A DNA stretch of 64,000 nucleotides from Rhodopseudomonas_A palustris_F (GTDB lineage Bacteria > Pseudomonadota > Alphaproteobacteria > Rhizobiales > Xanthobacteraceae): positions 1,674,001-1,738,000 of the forward strand of contig NC_007925.1 of NCBI RefSeq assembly GCF_000013745.1, in the 5' to 3' direction. Position numbers and translations under genes: made by a program. The notes beneath the pieces are model-generated. The model saw nothing but the letters and a program-made list of their open reading frames with translations, ran no database searches and was not told the origin of the DNA. Shown in pieces: positions 42,464 to 50,421 of this stretch. How positions within the stretch are numbered: the first letter of the stretch is position 1; each line of letters begins with the position of its first letter.

Positions 42464-43696
42464 ATGTCCGGCTCCGGAACCGACAAGAGCAAAGCCAAAG
42501 CCGATCTGACCGGGCCGGTGGTGATTCTGGTCGAGCCGCAGCTCGGCGAGAACATCGGCATGTGCGCCCGGGCGATGGGCAATTTCGGGCTGACCAGGCT
42601 GCGCATCGTCAAGCCGCGCGACGGCTGGCCCAACGTCCATGCCAGGCGCGCGGCGTCGGGCGCCGATTACATCCTCGACGCAGTGGAATTGTTCGAAACC
42701 GTGGAGCAGGCGGTCGCCGGCTGCTCGCTGTTGTTCGCCACCACCGCGCGCGCCCACGATCAGGCCAAGCCGGTGCGCGCGCCGGAGGAAGCGGCGCGGG
42801 AGATTTTTGCTGAGGTCGGGCAGGGCGGCGAGGTCGGCATCATGTTCGGCCGCGAACGTTATGGGCTGGAGAACGACGAGGTGGCGCTGGCCAACCGCAT
42901 CGTCACCTTTCCGGTCAATCCGGGCTTCGCCTCGCTCAATCTGGCGCAGGCCGTGCTGCTGATGGGCTACGAATGGTTCAAGCTCGCCACCGCAAACGCG
43001 CTGCCGTTCGCGATGCCGGAGCGAAGCGAGCGCGCATCGCAGCACCAGATGCAGGCGTTCTTCGACAATCTGGTCGGCGAGCTCGACAAGGTGGAGTTTT
43101 TGCGCCCGGCCGAGAAGCGCGACACCATGCTGGTCAACCTGCGCAACATCTTCACCCGGATGGAGCCGACCAAGCAGGACATGCACACGCTGCACGGCGT
43201 GGTGATGGCGATCGCCGAGGGCCGCAAGGGCCCGGCCAAGGGCGGCGTGCTCGACGGCGAACAGGCCACAAGGCTGCGCGCGCTGCTGGCCGAACACGGC
43301 CAGGGCGCGCTGCCGCATGAAAGCGGCACCGTGCGCGGGCTGGCGCGGCTATTACGCCGCAACCCCACCGACGCCGAACGGATCATGTGGCAGGCGCTGC
43401 GCACCGACCGCCGCTTCGCCGGGCAGTTCAAGCGGCAGACCCCGGTCGGCCGCCACATCCCGGATTTCGTCTCCTTCGCCCAACGCATCGCCATCGAGCT
43501 GATCAATCCCGACGAGACCGACGTGATCCGCACCGACCGCGCCTCGCGCCAAACCTGGCTCGAGGAACGCGGCTACCGCGTGGTGGCGATCGTCGCCGAT
43601 GAGGTGACGGGCGACGTGGGTGTGCCGCTCGTGGCGCTGGAGCAGGCGATGGCGGGCGCGCAGGGGGCGAGTGGCGAGGGGGTAAGTCGCGAGTAG
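42464..43696 (+). CDS. TrmJ-like RNA methyltransferase fused to a DUF559 nuclease-like domain
   Basis: A 410-residue protein. Residues about 15-270 are a SpoU/TrmJ methyltransferase (VVILVEPQLGENIGMCARAM, GIMFGRERYGLENDE, SLNLAQAVLLMGYEW), which 2'-O-methylates position 32 of tRNAs. Residues about 285-395 are a DUF559 domain of the Vsr/PD-(D/E)XK-like group (LLRRNPTDAERIMWQALRTD, FKRQTPVGRHIPDFVSF, WLEERGYRVVAI). In place of the usual hydrophobic-V-E-[IVL]-D-G-xQH active strand it has IAIELINPDETD, so catalysis is doubtful. TrmJ alone is about 245-290 residues. The start at 42464 is set by homology. Confidence 0.9.
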   Translation: MSGSGTDKSKAKADLTGPVVILVEPQLGENIGMCARAMGNFGLTRLRIVKPRDGWPNVHARRAASGADYILDAVELFETVEQAVAGCSLLFATTARAHDQAKPVRAPEEAAREIFAEVGQGGEVGIMFGRERYGLENDEVALANRIVTFPVNPGFASLNLAQAVLLMGYEWFKLATANALPFAMPERSERASQHQMQAFFDNLVGELDKVEFLRPAEKRDTMLVNLRNIFTRMEPTKQDMHTLHGVVMAIAEGRKGPAKGGVLDGEQATRLRALLAEHGQGALPHESGTVRGLARLLRRNPTDAERIMWQALRTDRRFAGQFKRQTPVGRHIPDFVSFAQRIAIELINPDETDVIRTDRASRQTWLEERGYRVVAIVADEVTGDVGVPLVALEQAMAGAQGASGEGVSRE

Positions 43697-43796
43697 CGAA
43701 TGGCGAATAAGAAGTTCTATTCGCCATTCGCCTCGTCCATCCCTTGTCGGCCCACGGCCCCCGGCCTATGTTCCTTGCATAGGTCAGGAGGTGCTT

Positions 43797-44033
43797 ATGT
43801 CCGACCCGAGGCACGTCAAATTGTTTCGCAACGGCCGCAACCAGGCGGTCCGCATCCCGGTGGATTTCGAGTTGCCGGGGGATGAAGCCCTCATGCACCG
43901 CGACGGCGACCGGCTGGTGATTGAGCCGTTGCGCAAGCGCGGCTTGGTCGCCCTGCTGCAATCGATGACGCCGCTCGAGGAGGAATTCCCGCAGATCGAC
44001 GATCCGGTCGGAATTCGCCGGATGAGCATGTAG
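43797..44033 (+). CDS. VapB-type antitoxin, orphan
   Basis: A 78-residue AbrB/SpoVT-fold protein: MSDPRHVKLFRNGRNQAVRI is the swapped-hairpin DNA-binding half (KLFRNGRNQAVRIP is the VapB signature). The C-terminal toxin-wrapping helix follows (RGLVALLQSMTPLEEEFPQI). AGGAGG at 43786-43791 sets the ATG at 43797. VapC should follow by overlap, but the next 118 bp hold only a palindromic repeat (CCCGGATGAGCGAAG), so the toxin is missing. Confidence 0.85.
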   Translation: MSDPRHVKLFRNGRNQAVRIPVDFELPGDEALMHRDGDRLVIEPLRKRGLVALLQSMTPLEEEFPQIDDPVGIRRMSM

Positions 44034-44151
44034 CCCGGATGAGCGAAGCGACATCCGGGTGTTCGCAGATCGTCCCGCATATTGCTGCGCTCATGCGGGC
44101 TATTTACTAGCTCATTGATGCGTTTCCCGCTACTTGCTGTGCAGTTAGGGG

Positions 44152-44931
44152 CTAAGCTTGAACGGTGGGAGCTCTCAGTTTCGCGATTCGTTCTGGGTGA
44201 TCTTCCTCGACGCGACGTATGACCTCCAAATGTTGCTTTAGAAGAGCGTCAGTTATGAGCCAATATCGGAACTTCGGACTTACCGCCTGAGCAATCTGCA
44301 GGGGGATGGATATACAAAGTATAATGATCGTGAGGGCGCCTGCGAATAACAGAGCTGTAACGATCATCGGAAACTGTGCAACGGCTGCTGCAAATGTGTT
44401 CGCGACATCCTCGCTTTCATTACTAAATATGTTGAGCTTCTTGTTGTCGTGCACGGCAGAAATGTTAGCTGGCACCGAATAGGGCCAACCCGAAACGACT
44501 GCATACACCACCGACGTTTCCATCGGGTCAATGGGCTGGAGCTTGATGCGCCTTCCCATCACCGCTCGTTTGGGGTCTAGGGAGGCCGTCGAGTAAAGGA
44601 TTGAATCATCCCTGGCGATGAGCTCGACTTCCTTCGATCTTACATTGCTGAAATTTCGAAACGTAATGACAGCAACACGCGAAAATTTTTCAGCGCGGAA
44701 AGGCAGAGCAGAGGCCGCGAAGCCAGTGACGACGCTCACCGCCTTCTCCAAATCTGCTAGCTGTCTTGAATCTGCACCATAAAAGGGATTCGGCGTCTCG
44801 ACGAATTTCATATCGGCTGTGACGTAGCTTATTTCTTGTGCGGAGATGTATTGCCAAGCGACGGTCCCTATACCGCCGATAATCATCAAGAGAAGCGGTA
44901 TAACTAGCCGCTCAATCCAAGCCGACATCAT
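44152..44931 (-). CDS. Membrane-anchored hypothetical protein (259 aa)
   Basis: Two predicted membrane segments: residues about 8-25 (LVIPLLLMIIGGIGTVAW) and about 185-212 (MIVTALLFAGALTIIILCIS). A 160-residue extracytoplasmic domain lies between them (FSRVAVITFRNFSNVRSKEV, ELIARDDSILYSTASLDP). The C-terminal tail is charged and cytoplasmic. No family recognised. Codon use is much less GC-rich than in core neighbours, suggesting horizontal acquisition. It overlaps the preceding small gene by 4 nt. Confidence 0.7.
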   Translation of the reverse strand: MMSAWIERLVIPLLLMIIGGIGTVAWQYISAQEISYVTADMKFVETPNPFYGADSRQLADLEKAVSVVTGFAASALPFRAEKFSRVAVITFRNFSNVRSKEVELIARDDSILYSTASLDPKRAVMGRRIKLQPIDPMETSVVYAVVSGWPYSVPANISAVHDNKKLNIFSNESEDVANTFAAAVAQFPMIVTALLFAGALTIIILCISIPLQIAQAVSPKFRYWLITDALLKQHLEVIRRVEEDHPERIAKLRAPTVQA

Positions 44932-45155
44932 TTACCCCACACTAGTTTGACCGCGCCTGTAGACCCTAGGCCTTCGCAGTCTCCACACGGCCTCTTGGTT
45001 TCCCGGTGGAGATCGCTTCGATGAATACGAAGAGTTTCACATAATCTTTGAATTGGTCTGGCAGTAGGCAGCTCGGATCTGCACAACGGAGTTTGGTCGC
45101 TCAAGCAACAAATGTCCCAAGGCAGCAACTGTAGCCTAGCGAGATCGAGATTCAC
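44928..45155 (-). CDS. Possible small Cys-rich protein upstream of the membrane protein
   Basis: A 75-residue frame, MNLDLARLQLLPWDICCLSD, ending KRPCGDCEGLGSTGAVKLVW with a CxxCxGxG knuckle. Its stop overlaps the next gene's start (ATGA), typical of an operon. Nothing else supports it; the start is uncertain. Confidence 0.4.
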   Translation of the reverse strand: MNLDLARLQLLPWDICCLSDQTPLCRSELPTARPIQRLCETLRIHRSDLHRETKRPCGDCEGLGSTGAVKLVWGK

Positions 45156-45294
45156 GACGCAATAAGACTCCCGGATATCGCTTCGCTCATCCGGGCTACG
45201 GGCTACGGGCCGTTATAGTTGCCCGGCAACATTGCCCCATCCACCCCACCCCCTATATTTACCAACACCTCTTTCCTCACCCCCGGAGCCCCCA

Positions 45295-45777
45295 TTGTCC
45301 GTCGCCTTTACCAAGGAAGACAGTGCCGAGACGGCGTCGGAGACGATGCTGCCGGATCGGCCGATTTCACCGCATCCCAATTGGGTCACCGCGGCGGGGT
45401 TAAAGGCGCTGCAGGATCAGCTCGACGCGGCGCGCACTGGCGTCGAGGCGGCGCAGGCGATTGCAGATGTGAATGAGCGGCGCCGGCAGGAGGCCGGGCC
45501 GTTGCGCGATGCGCGCTATCTGGCGGCCCGGGTGCGGACCGCGGAGTTGATGCCCGTGCCCTCGTCGAGCGATATCGTGGCGTTCGGTTCGACGGTGACG
45601 TTCCGGCGCGGCGACGGCCGGGTGCAGAGCTTCCGCATCGTCGGTGAGGACGAGGCCGACCCCAAGGCTGGCTCGATTTCCTTCGTCTCGCCGGTGGCGC
45701 GGCTGTTGCTGCGCAAGAGCGTCGGCGACGTGGTCGGCTCGGGCGCTCAGGAACTGGAGATCATCGCCATCGCGTAG
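45295..45777 (+). CDS. GreA/GreB-family C-terminal domain protein
   Basis: From a TTG at 45295 (SVAFTKEDSAETASETMLPD) with GGAG at 45285-45288, a 160-residue protein. The N-terminal coiled-coil half (WVTAAGLKALQDQLDAARTG, DVNERRRQEAGPLRDARYLA) and the FKBP-like GreA C-domain (IVAFGSTVTFRRGDGRVQSF, DPKAGSISFVSPVARLLL) resemble Gre factors and nucleoside diphosphate kinase regulators. It may modulate RNA polymerase through the secondary channel. The acidic tip pair of true Gre factors is not obvious. Confidence 0.8.
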   Translation: MSVAFTKEDSAETASETMLPDRPISPHPNWVTAAGLKALQDQLDAARTGVEAAQAIADVNERRRQEAGPLRDARYLAARVRTAELMPVPSSSDIVAFGSTVTFRRGDGRVQSFRIVGEDEADPKAGSISFVSPVARLLLRKSVGDVVGSGAQELEIIAIA

Positions 45778-45839
45778 CGGGGCAGGCGGGCCGCGCTATG
45801 GCCCCGGATATCGCTGCGCCAGGCCGCAGCGCGCATTGA

Positions 45840-46124
45840 TCACGCCGCCGGTTTGACCACGCGCCATTCCACGGTGAGGCCGGCGCCCGTCGCAAGCATC
45901 ATCAACGCGTCCAAGCTGAACTTGTCGATACGACCGCGTAGCAAGTCGTTCATCCGCGGCTGGGTGACGCCGAGGCGCTTGGCCGCTTCGGCCTGGGTCA
46001 GTTGCCAGCTGTCGACAACGTCGCGAATAGCGATCAACAGCCCGGACCGGGCTTTCATATTGGCGGCCTCGGCCGGCGAATTCTCCAGGGCATCCCAGAC
46101 GCTGTCGAAAATTTGTTCGGTCAT
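45840..46124 (-). CDS. HigA-type antitoxin (XRE family)
   Basis: A 94-residue protein with the HTH LTQAEAAKRLGVTQPRMNDL (about 43-62) followed by LLRGRIDKFSLDALMMLATG, the pattern of XRE antitoxins of the HigA/YlxG group. It overlaps the toxin gene upstream by 4 nt. Expected to bind and neutralise the toxin and repress the shared promoter. Confidence 0.9.
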   Translation of the reverse strand: MTEQIFDSVWDALENSPAEAANMKARSGLLIAIRDVVDSWQLTQAEAAKRLGVTQPRMNDLLRGRIDKFSLDALMMLATGAGLTVEWRVVKPAA

Positions 46125-46450
46125 TGTCGTTCTCTTCGCGTCAGCTCTTTGAAACGCGCGGTGGCGAGATCGATGTCGCGTTTCGATGTCGCCTCGGTCT
46201 TCTTTTGAAAAGCATGCAGCACGTAAACGGCGTCTGCGAGCGTGGCGATATAGATCACGCGAAAGGCGCCGGATGCATCTCGCACCCGGATTTCCCGCAC
46301 GGCTGCGCCGATGGTTTTCATCGGCCTCCAGTCGTCCGGATCAAGACCACGCTGCAGGCGGTCGATCTGGAAACCCACCGCGCGGCGCGCGTCGTCAGGA
46401 AATAATCGCACCGCGTCGAGGGAATCTCCGATGAAGACGACCGGCTTCAT
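46121..46450 (-). CDS. RelE/HigB-like toxin (phage Gp49-like)
   Basis: A 109-residue protein: PVVFIGDSLDAVRLFPDDAR, MKTIGAAVREIRVRDASGAF, RVIYIATLADAVYVLHAFQKKTEAT. This is the conserved core of the Gp49/HigB branch of RelE-fold mRNA interferases (R-EIR---G-FRV-Y and LH-F-KK---T). It lies upstream of its antitoxin, the toxin-first order of higBA loci. Probably ribosome-dependent mRNA cleavage. Confidence 0.9.
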   Translation of the reverse strand: MKPVVFIGDSLDAVRLFPDDARRAVGFQIDRLQRGLDPDDWRPMKTIGAAVREIRVRDASGAFRVIYIATLADAVYVLHAFQKKTEATSKRDIDLATARFKELTRRERQ

Positions 46451-46634
46451 GGGACCGATTATATCGATTTCGATATAGGTCGTCCAGCGCGGTAATCAGC
46501 CGGTGCAAAGTGGCGACAACGGACAGCGAGTGCGCCCGAAATTCAGCGCGGCTGTCGATGCTTTCGTGTATGGCCGGGACGAGCCCGGCCAAGACGTGGA
46601 GAGGTCGAGGAAAAATCCCGAGACGGCGTGCGCT

Positions 46635-46958
46635 TTAAGTCCCGGCTTTCACCTGCGCCACCGCCTGGGCGAAGAATTCGTCGAGCTTCAGCCGCAGTTC
46701 CGGCTCGGTGAGGAAGATGCCGCGGCCTTCGAGGTCGGCGGTCACCTTGCGAATCACGTCGGCGTCGCCGGCTTCTTCGAGGTCCGCGATCACCACTTCC
46801 TTGGCATAGGCCGCGGCGTCGTCGCCCTTCAGACCGAGCTTTTCCGCCACCCACAACCCCAGGAGCTTGTCGCGGCGCGCCTCCGCCTTGAACTTCTGCT
46901 CCTCGTCCAGCGCATACTTTCGTTCGAAACCTTCTTCGCGCTTGTCAAATGTCGTCAT
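46635..46958 (-). CDS. F1-ATPase inhibitor zeta subunit (DUF1476)
   Basis: A 107-residue protein from MTTFDKREEGFERKYALDEE with KFKAEARRDKLLGLWVAEKL and VIADLEEAGDADVIRKVTAD. It closely matches the alphaproteobacterial zeta subunit, whose N-terminal segment inserts in F1 and blocks ATP hydrolysis in one direction. Cytoplasmic. It is divergent from purC; a palindromic segment (gtatggccgggac type, 46568-46595) follows its 3' end. Confidence 0.93.
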   Translation of the reverse strand: MTTFDKREEGFERKYALDEEQKFKAEARRDKLLGLWVAEKLGLKGDDAAAYAKEVVIADLEEAGDADVIRKVTADLEGRGIFLTEPELRLKLDEFFAQAVAQVKAGT

Positions 46959-47229
46959 AATCCTGGTTCCGATCTTTAAGCCGGCGGCGCAAAAGGCCGT
47001 ACATTTGCGGTTGAGGAGTTGGCTGCCTAGATAACCAGGGCGAGCGGTTAAGACAACTGCCGGAAAGTCGCAACGCCGGACGTAAAACTTAAGGCCCGTT
47101 GTCCTGATCGATTGTGCTGCATGGCTCAATCGGCTAGGTTGCCCTCAGGCAAGGTTCTCGTTCTGTTTCCCTGGCCTTCCCGGCAGCTCCGCCGCGGGTC
47201 GCATCTGTCATACGGAGCTCACCAACTCC

Positions 47230-48027
47230 ATGGATTTCAACAACACACGGTACATCCCCATGAGCCGTCGACGTCGCATTTATGAAGGCAAGGGGAAGGT
47301 TCTTTACGAAGGACCGGAGCCCGGCACCCTGATTCAACACTTCAAGGATGACGCGACCGCGTTCAATGCCAAGAAACACCAGGTGATCGAGGGCAAGGGC
47401 GTCCTCAACAACCGGATTTCCGAGTTTCTGTTTCAGCATCTGAACGATATCGGGGTACCGACCCACTTCATCCGCCGGCTCAACATGCGCGAACAGCTGA
47501 TTCGCGAAGTCGAGATCGTGCCGCTCGAGGTGGTGGTGCGCAACGTCGCCGCGGGCTCTTTGTCGCAGCGGCTCGGCATCGAGGAAGGCACCCAGCTGCC
47601 GCGCTCGATCATCGAATTCTATTACAAAAACGACCAGTTGAACGACCCGATGGTCTCCGAAGAGCACATCACCGCGTTCGGCTGGGCGACGCCGCAGGAA
47701 ATCGACGACATCATGGCGCTGGCCATCAGGGTTAACGATTTCCTCACCGGGCTGTTTCTCGGCATCGGCATCCGGCTGGTCGATTTCAAGATGGAATGCG
47801 GCCGGCTGTTCGAAAACGACATGATGCGAATCATCGTCGCCGACGAGATCTCGCCGGACTCCTGCCGGCTGTGGGACATCAAGTCGAACGAGAAGCTCGA
47901 CAAGGACCGCTTCCGCCGCGATCTCGGCGGCGTGCTGGAGGCCTACACCGAAGTCGCCAAGCGGCTCGGCATTCTGATGGAAAACGAACGGCCGGCGGGC
48001 TCCGGTCCGGTGCTGGTCAAGGGCTGA
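47230..48027 (+). CDS. purC: SAICAR synthetase
   Basis: A 265-residue enzyme joining CAIR and aspartate in purine synthesis: RRRRIYEGKGKVLYEGPEPG, KDDATAFNAKK, VVVRNVAAGSLSQRLGIEEG, IRLVDFKMECGR and ADEISPDSCRLWD are PurC signatures. A start at MSRRRRIYEG (47260) is also likely. The 47230 start has GGAG 10 nt before it. First gene of the purC-purS-purQ cluster. Confidence 0.97.
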   Translation: MDFNNTRYIPMSRRRRIYEGKGKVLYEGPEPGTLIQHFKDDATAFNAKKHQVIEGKGVLNNRISEFLFQHLNDIGVPTHFIRRLNMREQLIREVEIVPLEVVVRNVAAGSLSQRLGIEEGTQLPRSIIEFYYKNDQLNDPMVSEEHITAFGWATPQEIDDIMALAIRVNDFLTGLFLGIGIRLVDFKMECGRLFENDMMRIIVADEISPDSCRLWDIKSNEKLDKDRFRRDLGGVLEAYTEVAKRLGILMENERPAGSGPVLVKG

Positions 48028-48035
48028 GGTTGGTC

Positions 48036-48278
48036 GTGAAAGCGCGTGTCACCGTTACATTGAAGACCGGCATCCTCGATCCGCAAGGCAAGGCGATCGA
48101 GGGTGCTTTGAAATCGCTCGGCGTCGCCGGCATCGCCAGCGTCCGCCAGGGCAAGGTGTTCGACATCGAACTCGCCGGCGCCGATCCCGCACAGGCTGAG
48201 GCCGCCTTGAAGGACGCCGCCGACAGACTGTTGGCCAACACCGTGATCGAGAATTACAATATCGAGGTGAGGCGGTAG
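48036..48278 (+). CDS. purS: Phosphoribosylformylglycinamidine synthase subunit PurS
   Basis: An 80-residue protein starting GTG (MKARVTVTLKTGILDPQGKA), with the family core AIEGALKSLGVAGIASVRQG and CDS end NTVIENYNIEVRR. It bridges PurQ and PurL in the three-part FGAM synthase. 8 nt after purC. Confidence 0.96.
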   Translation: MKARVTVTLKTGILDPQGKAIEGALKSLGVAGIASVRQGKVFDIELAGADPAQAEAALKDAADRLLANTVIENYNIEVRR

Positions 48279-48299
48279 TTTCGTTCCGGGAGCGCCATT

Positions 48300-48554
48300 A
48301 TGGCCGAGATCAGCGCTGATTTGGTTTACGAAGTGTTGAAAGCGGTGCAACGCGACATTGCGCAGATCAAAGGAGAGATCAGCGAGGTAAAGCTTGATAT
48401 GCAGGGATTGCGTCTCTCCCACAATGGCATTCGCCAGGAAATCATCGCCGTCCACACCGAACTGGCCGGCATCCACACCACCCTCATCCGCCACGATCAG
48501 CAGCTTGATCGCATCGAGCGGCGGCTTGAAATCAACGAAGCACCGGCTTTATGA
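48300..48554 (+). CDS. Small coiled-coil protein inside the pur operon
   Basis: An 84-residue protein, MAEISADLVYEVLKAVQRDI, with continuous heptad-like pattern (IAQIKGEISEVKLDMQGLRL, IHTTLIRHDQQLDRIERRLE). No catalytic domain. It starts 21 nt after purS, and its stop overlaps the purQ start (ATGA), so it is translated with purine genes. Similar short coiled-coil proteins occur widely in Rhizobiales, often near toxin or unrelated genes; a purine role is not established. Confidence 0.75.
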   Translation: MAEISADLVYEVLKAVQRDIAQIKGEISEVKLDMQGLRLSHNGIRQEIIAVHTELAGIHTTLIRHDQQLDRIERRLEINEAPAL

Positions 48555-49252
48555 AATCCGCCATCCTCGTTTTCCCCGGTATCAATCGCGAGCGCGACAT
48601 GGCGCGGGCGCTGCAGCTCGCCTCCGGCTCCGAGCCCGCGATGGTATGGCACGCAGACACCGAACTGCCGAAGGGCACCGACCTCGTGGTGGTGCCGGGC
48701 GGCTTTTCCTATGGCGATTACTTGCGCTGCGGCGCGATCGCGGCGCGCGCGCCGGTGATGGACGCGGTGCGCAAATTCGCCAGTGACGGCGGGCTGGTGC
48801 TCGGGGTCTGCAACGGCTTCCAAATCCTGTGCGAGTCGGGGCTGTTGCCGGGCGTCTTGATGCGCAACGCGCGCTTAAAATTCATCTGCCACGACGTGCA
48901 TCTGCGGGTCGAGCGCTCCGATACGCCGTTCACCCGCGGCTACAATGCCGGCCAGGTGATCCGCGTCCCGGTGGCGCATGGCGAGGGCAATTACGAAGCC
49001 GACGAAGAGACGCTGCAGCGGCTCGAGGGCGATGGCCGGGTGCTGTATCGCTATTGCTCGGCGAGCGGCGAAGTCGGCGAGGCGCACAACATCAACGGCG
49101 CCGCGGCCTCGATCGCCGGCATCGTCTCCGAGCGCGGCAACGTGCTCGGCATGATGCCGCATCCGGAGAACCACGTCGAAGCCATCATGGGCTGCACCGA
49201 TGGCCGCGGCCTGTTCGCCGGCCTGGTCGAGCACCTCGCCAAGGCGGCGTAA
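48551..49252 (+). CDS. purQ: Phosphoribosylformylglycinamidine synthase subunit PurQ (glutaminase)
   Basis: A 233-residue class I glutamine amidotransferase: MKSAILVFPGINRERDMARA, PGGFSYGDYLRCGAIA, nucleophile Cys in GVCNGFQILCE, and His-Glu in MMPHPENHVEAI. It supplies ammonia to PurL. Translationally coupled to the preceding coiled-coil gene by a 4-nt overlap. Confidence 0.97.
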   Translation: MKSAILVFPGINRERDMARALQLASGSEPAMVWHADTELPKGTDLVVVPGGFSYGDYLRCGAIAARAPVMDAVRKFASDGGLVLGVCNGFQILCESGLLPGVLMRNARLKFICHDVHLRVERSDTPFTRGYNAGQVIRVPVAHGEGNYEADEETLQRLEGDGRVLYRYCSASGEVGEAHNINGAAASIAGIVSERGNVLGMMPHPENHVEAIMGCTDGRGLFAGLVEHLAKAA

Positions 49253-49317
49253 GCGCAGCTCGCAGCGGTCGACCCCCAAGCCTTGTCTTCGGATACGACC
49301 GAGAGGTACCAACAAAA

Positions 49318-49341
49318 AAGGCACCGCCTAAGCAGTGCCTT
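49318..49341 (+). terminator. Terminator after purQ
   Basis: AAGGCAC (49318-49324) pairs with GTGCCTT (49335-49341), with A-rich and T-containing flanks, 65 nt after the purQ stop. It separates the pur cluster from the inserted accessory gene. Confidence 0.55.
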
Positions 49342-49432
49342 AATTTGGTAAGTCGGGAATCCGTCATTCCGAAGAATAACTGCCGATTTGGCCCCGACTT
49401 TTCATTTGTAATGATAGGGGGAATGGTAAGGC

Positions 49433-50255
49433 ATGTCAAGCAATTTGAATGACGACGAAATTGCAGTCATTGCGATGCTGCTTTCGGCCGAACGACTTGC
49501 TGCGCTGCAGGCTCTAACCGGCTCAACTCGCGCTGCAATTGAGCTGCACCAGGAGACACTTCGCCTTGGATCCAGCCTATTGAACGTTATTGCCTTAATT
49601 GAGCTAGCCATCAGAAACTCCGTGTCGGAAAATCTCTCGGCGCACTTCGGCACCCCGCGTTGGCTCACTCATCCTCCCGCCCCATTTCAATGGAAGCCGA
49701 CCGAGAAACCAGATCGCTCGTAATGCGTTGGACAGCGCTCAACGTGCAGAATACGCTAAGGCATCGGCAGCAGAGCGAACTGCCTTGGAAGCATTGGCCT
49801 TCCCTGGTGGTCGCCCACCGAACACATCTCACATCAAACGTGCCAAGGAACGCCGGAAACAGATTGTCGTCTCTGAGGGAAAAATTATCGCTGAAACCAC
49901 ATTCTACTTCTGGAAACGCCTCTATAGCGGCGACTACGAGCAATCACTTTGGCGAACATCCCTCAAACGGACTTTTCCGAACAAACTGACAAAACGCGCG
50001 CATGTTGCTGCGCAGTTGGAGCACATCTACCAAGCACGCAATCGCCTCGCGCACCACGAGCCGGTGCTGCACAAGAGATTTCAAGACAGTGTGACCGCGA
50101 TGGAGTTCGTCATTTGTAATCTCGGCTCTCCGTTACCAAGCAACGAAACGCCTTTAGCGAAATTGCTTGCCTGTGACCTCGCCCTGGTCAAAGCGAAAGC
50201 AGAGGTCCTTCACGACAAGCTCAACGCTTATAGGACCGGCGCTCAGCACACCTAG
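49433..50255 (+). pseudogene. Abi-like HEPN-domain protein, frameshifted
   Basis: Two consecutive frames form one protein. The first (MSSNLNDDEIAVIAMLLSAE ... FGTPRWLTHPPAPFQWKPTE) stops at 49723. The second continues as QIARNALDSAQRAEYAKASA and ends HHEPVLHKRFQDSVTAMEFV. A one-base change at about 49700-49715 accounts for it (shift to the next frame by +1). The second part has the HEPN ribonuclease motif RNRLAHHEP (R-N-x3-H) and the Abi_2-like KRTFPNKLTKRAHVAAQLEH. This family acts in abortive infection or antitoxin-linked RNA cleavage. Low GC marks it as acquired. Confidence 0.75.
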
Positions 50256-50421
50256 CCACGACGGCTGCACTGCATTGCCCTTACCGACCGGGAGCGAAGC
50301 CGTCATTGCGGGTTACGAGCAGCGAGCTCGGAGTGAATCCAGAACCTGTACGCCGCGCTGAGCGTCCAGATTTTTATAACTGACGGTTGCGGGTTCGCTC
50401 GTGCTGCACGGATCGATCGGC

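Noticed and set aside
49680..49740. Programmed frameshift in the Abi-like gene
   Set aside because: No convincing slippery heptamer or downstream structure was seen; mutation or sequencing error is simpler.
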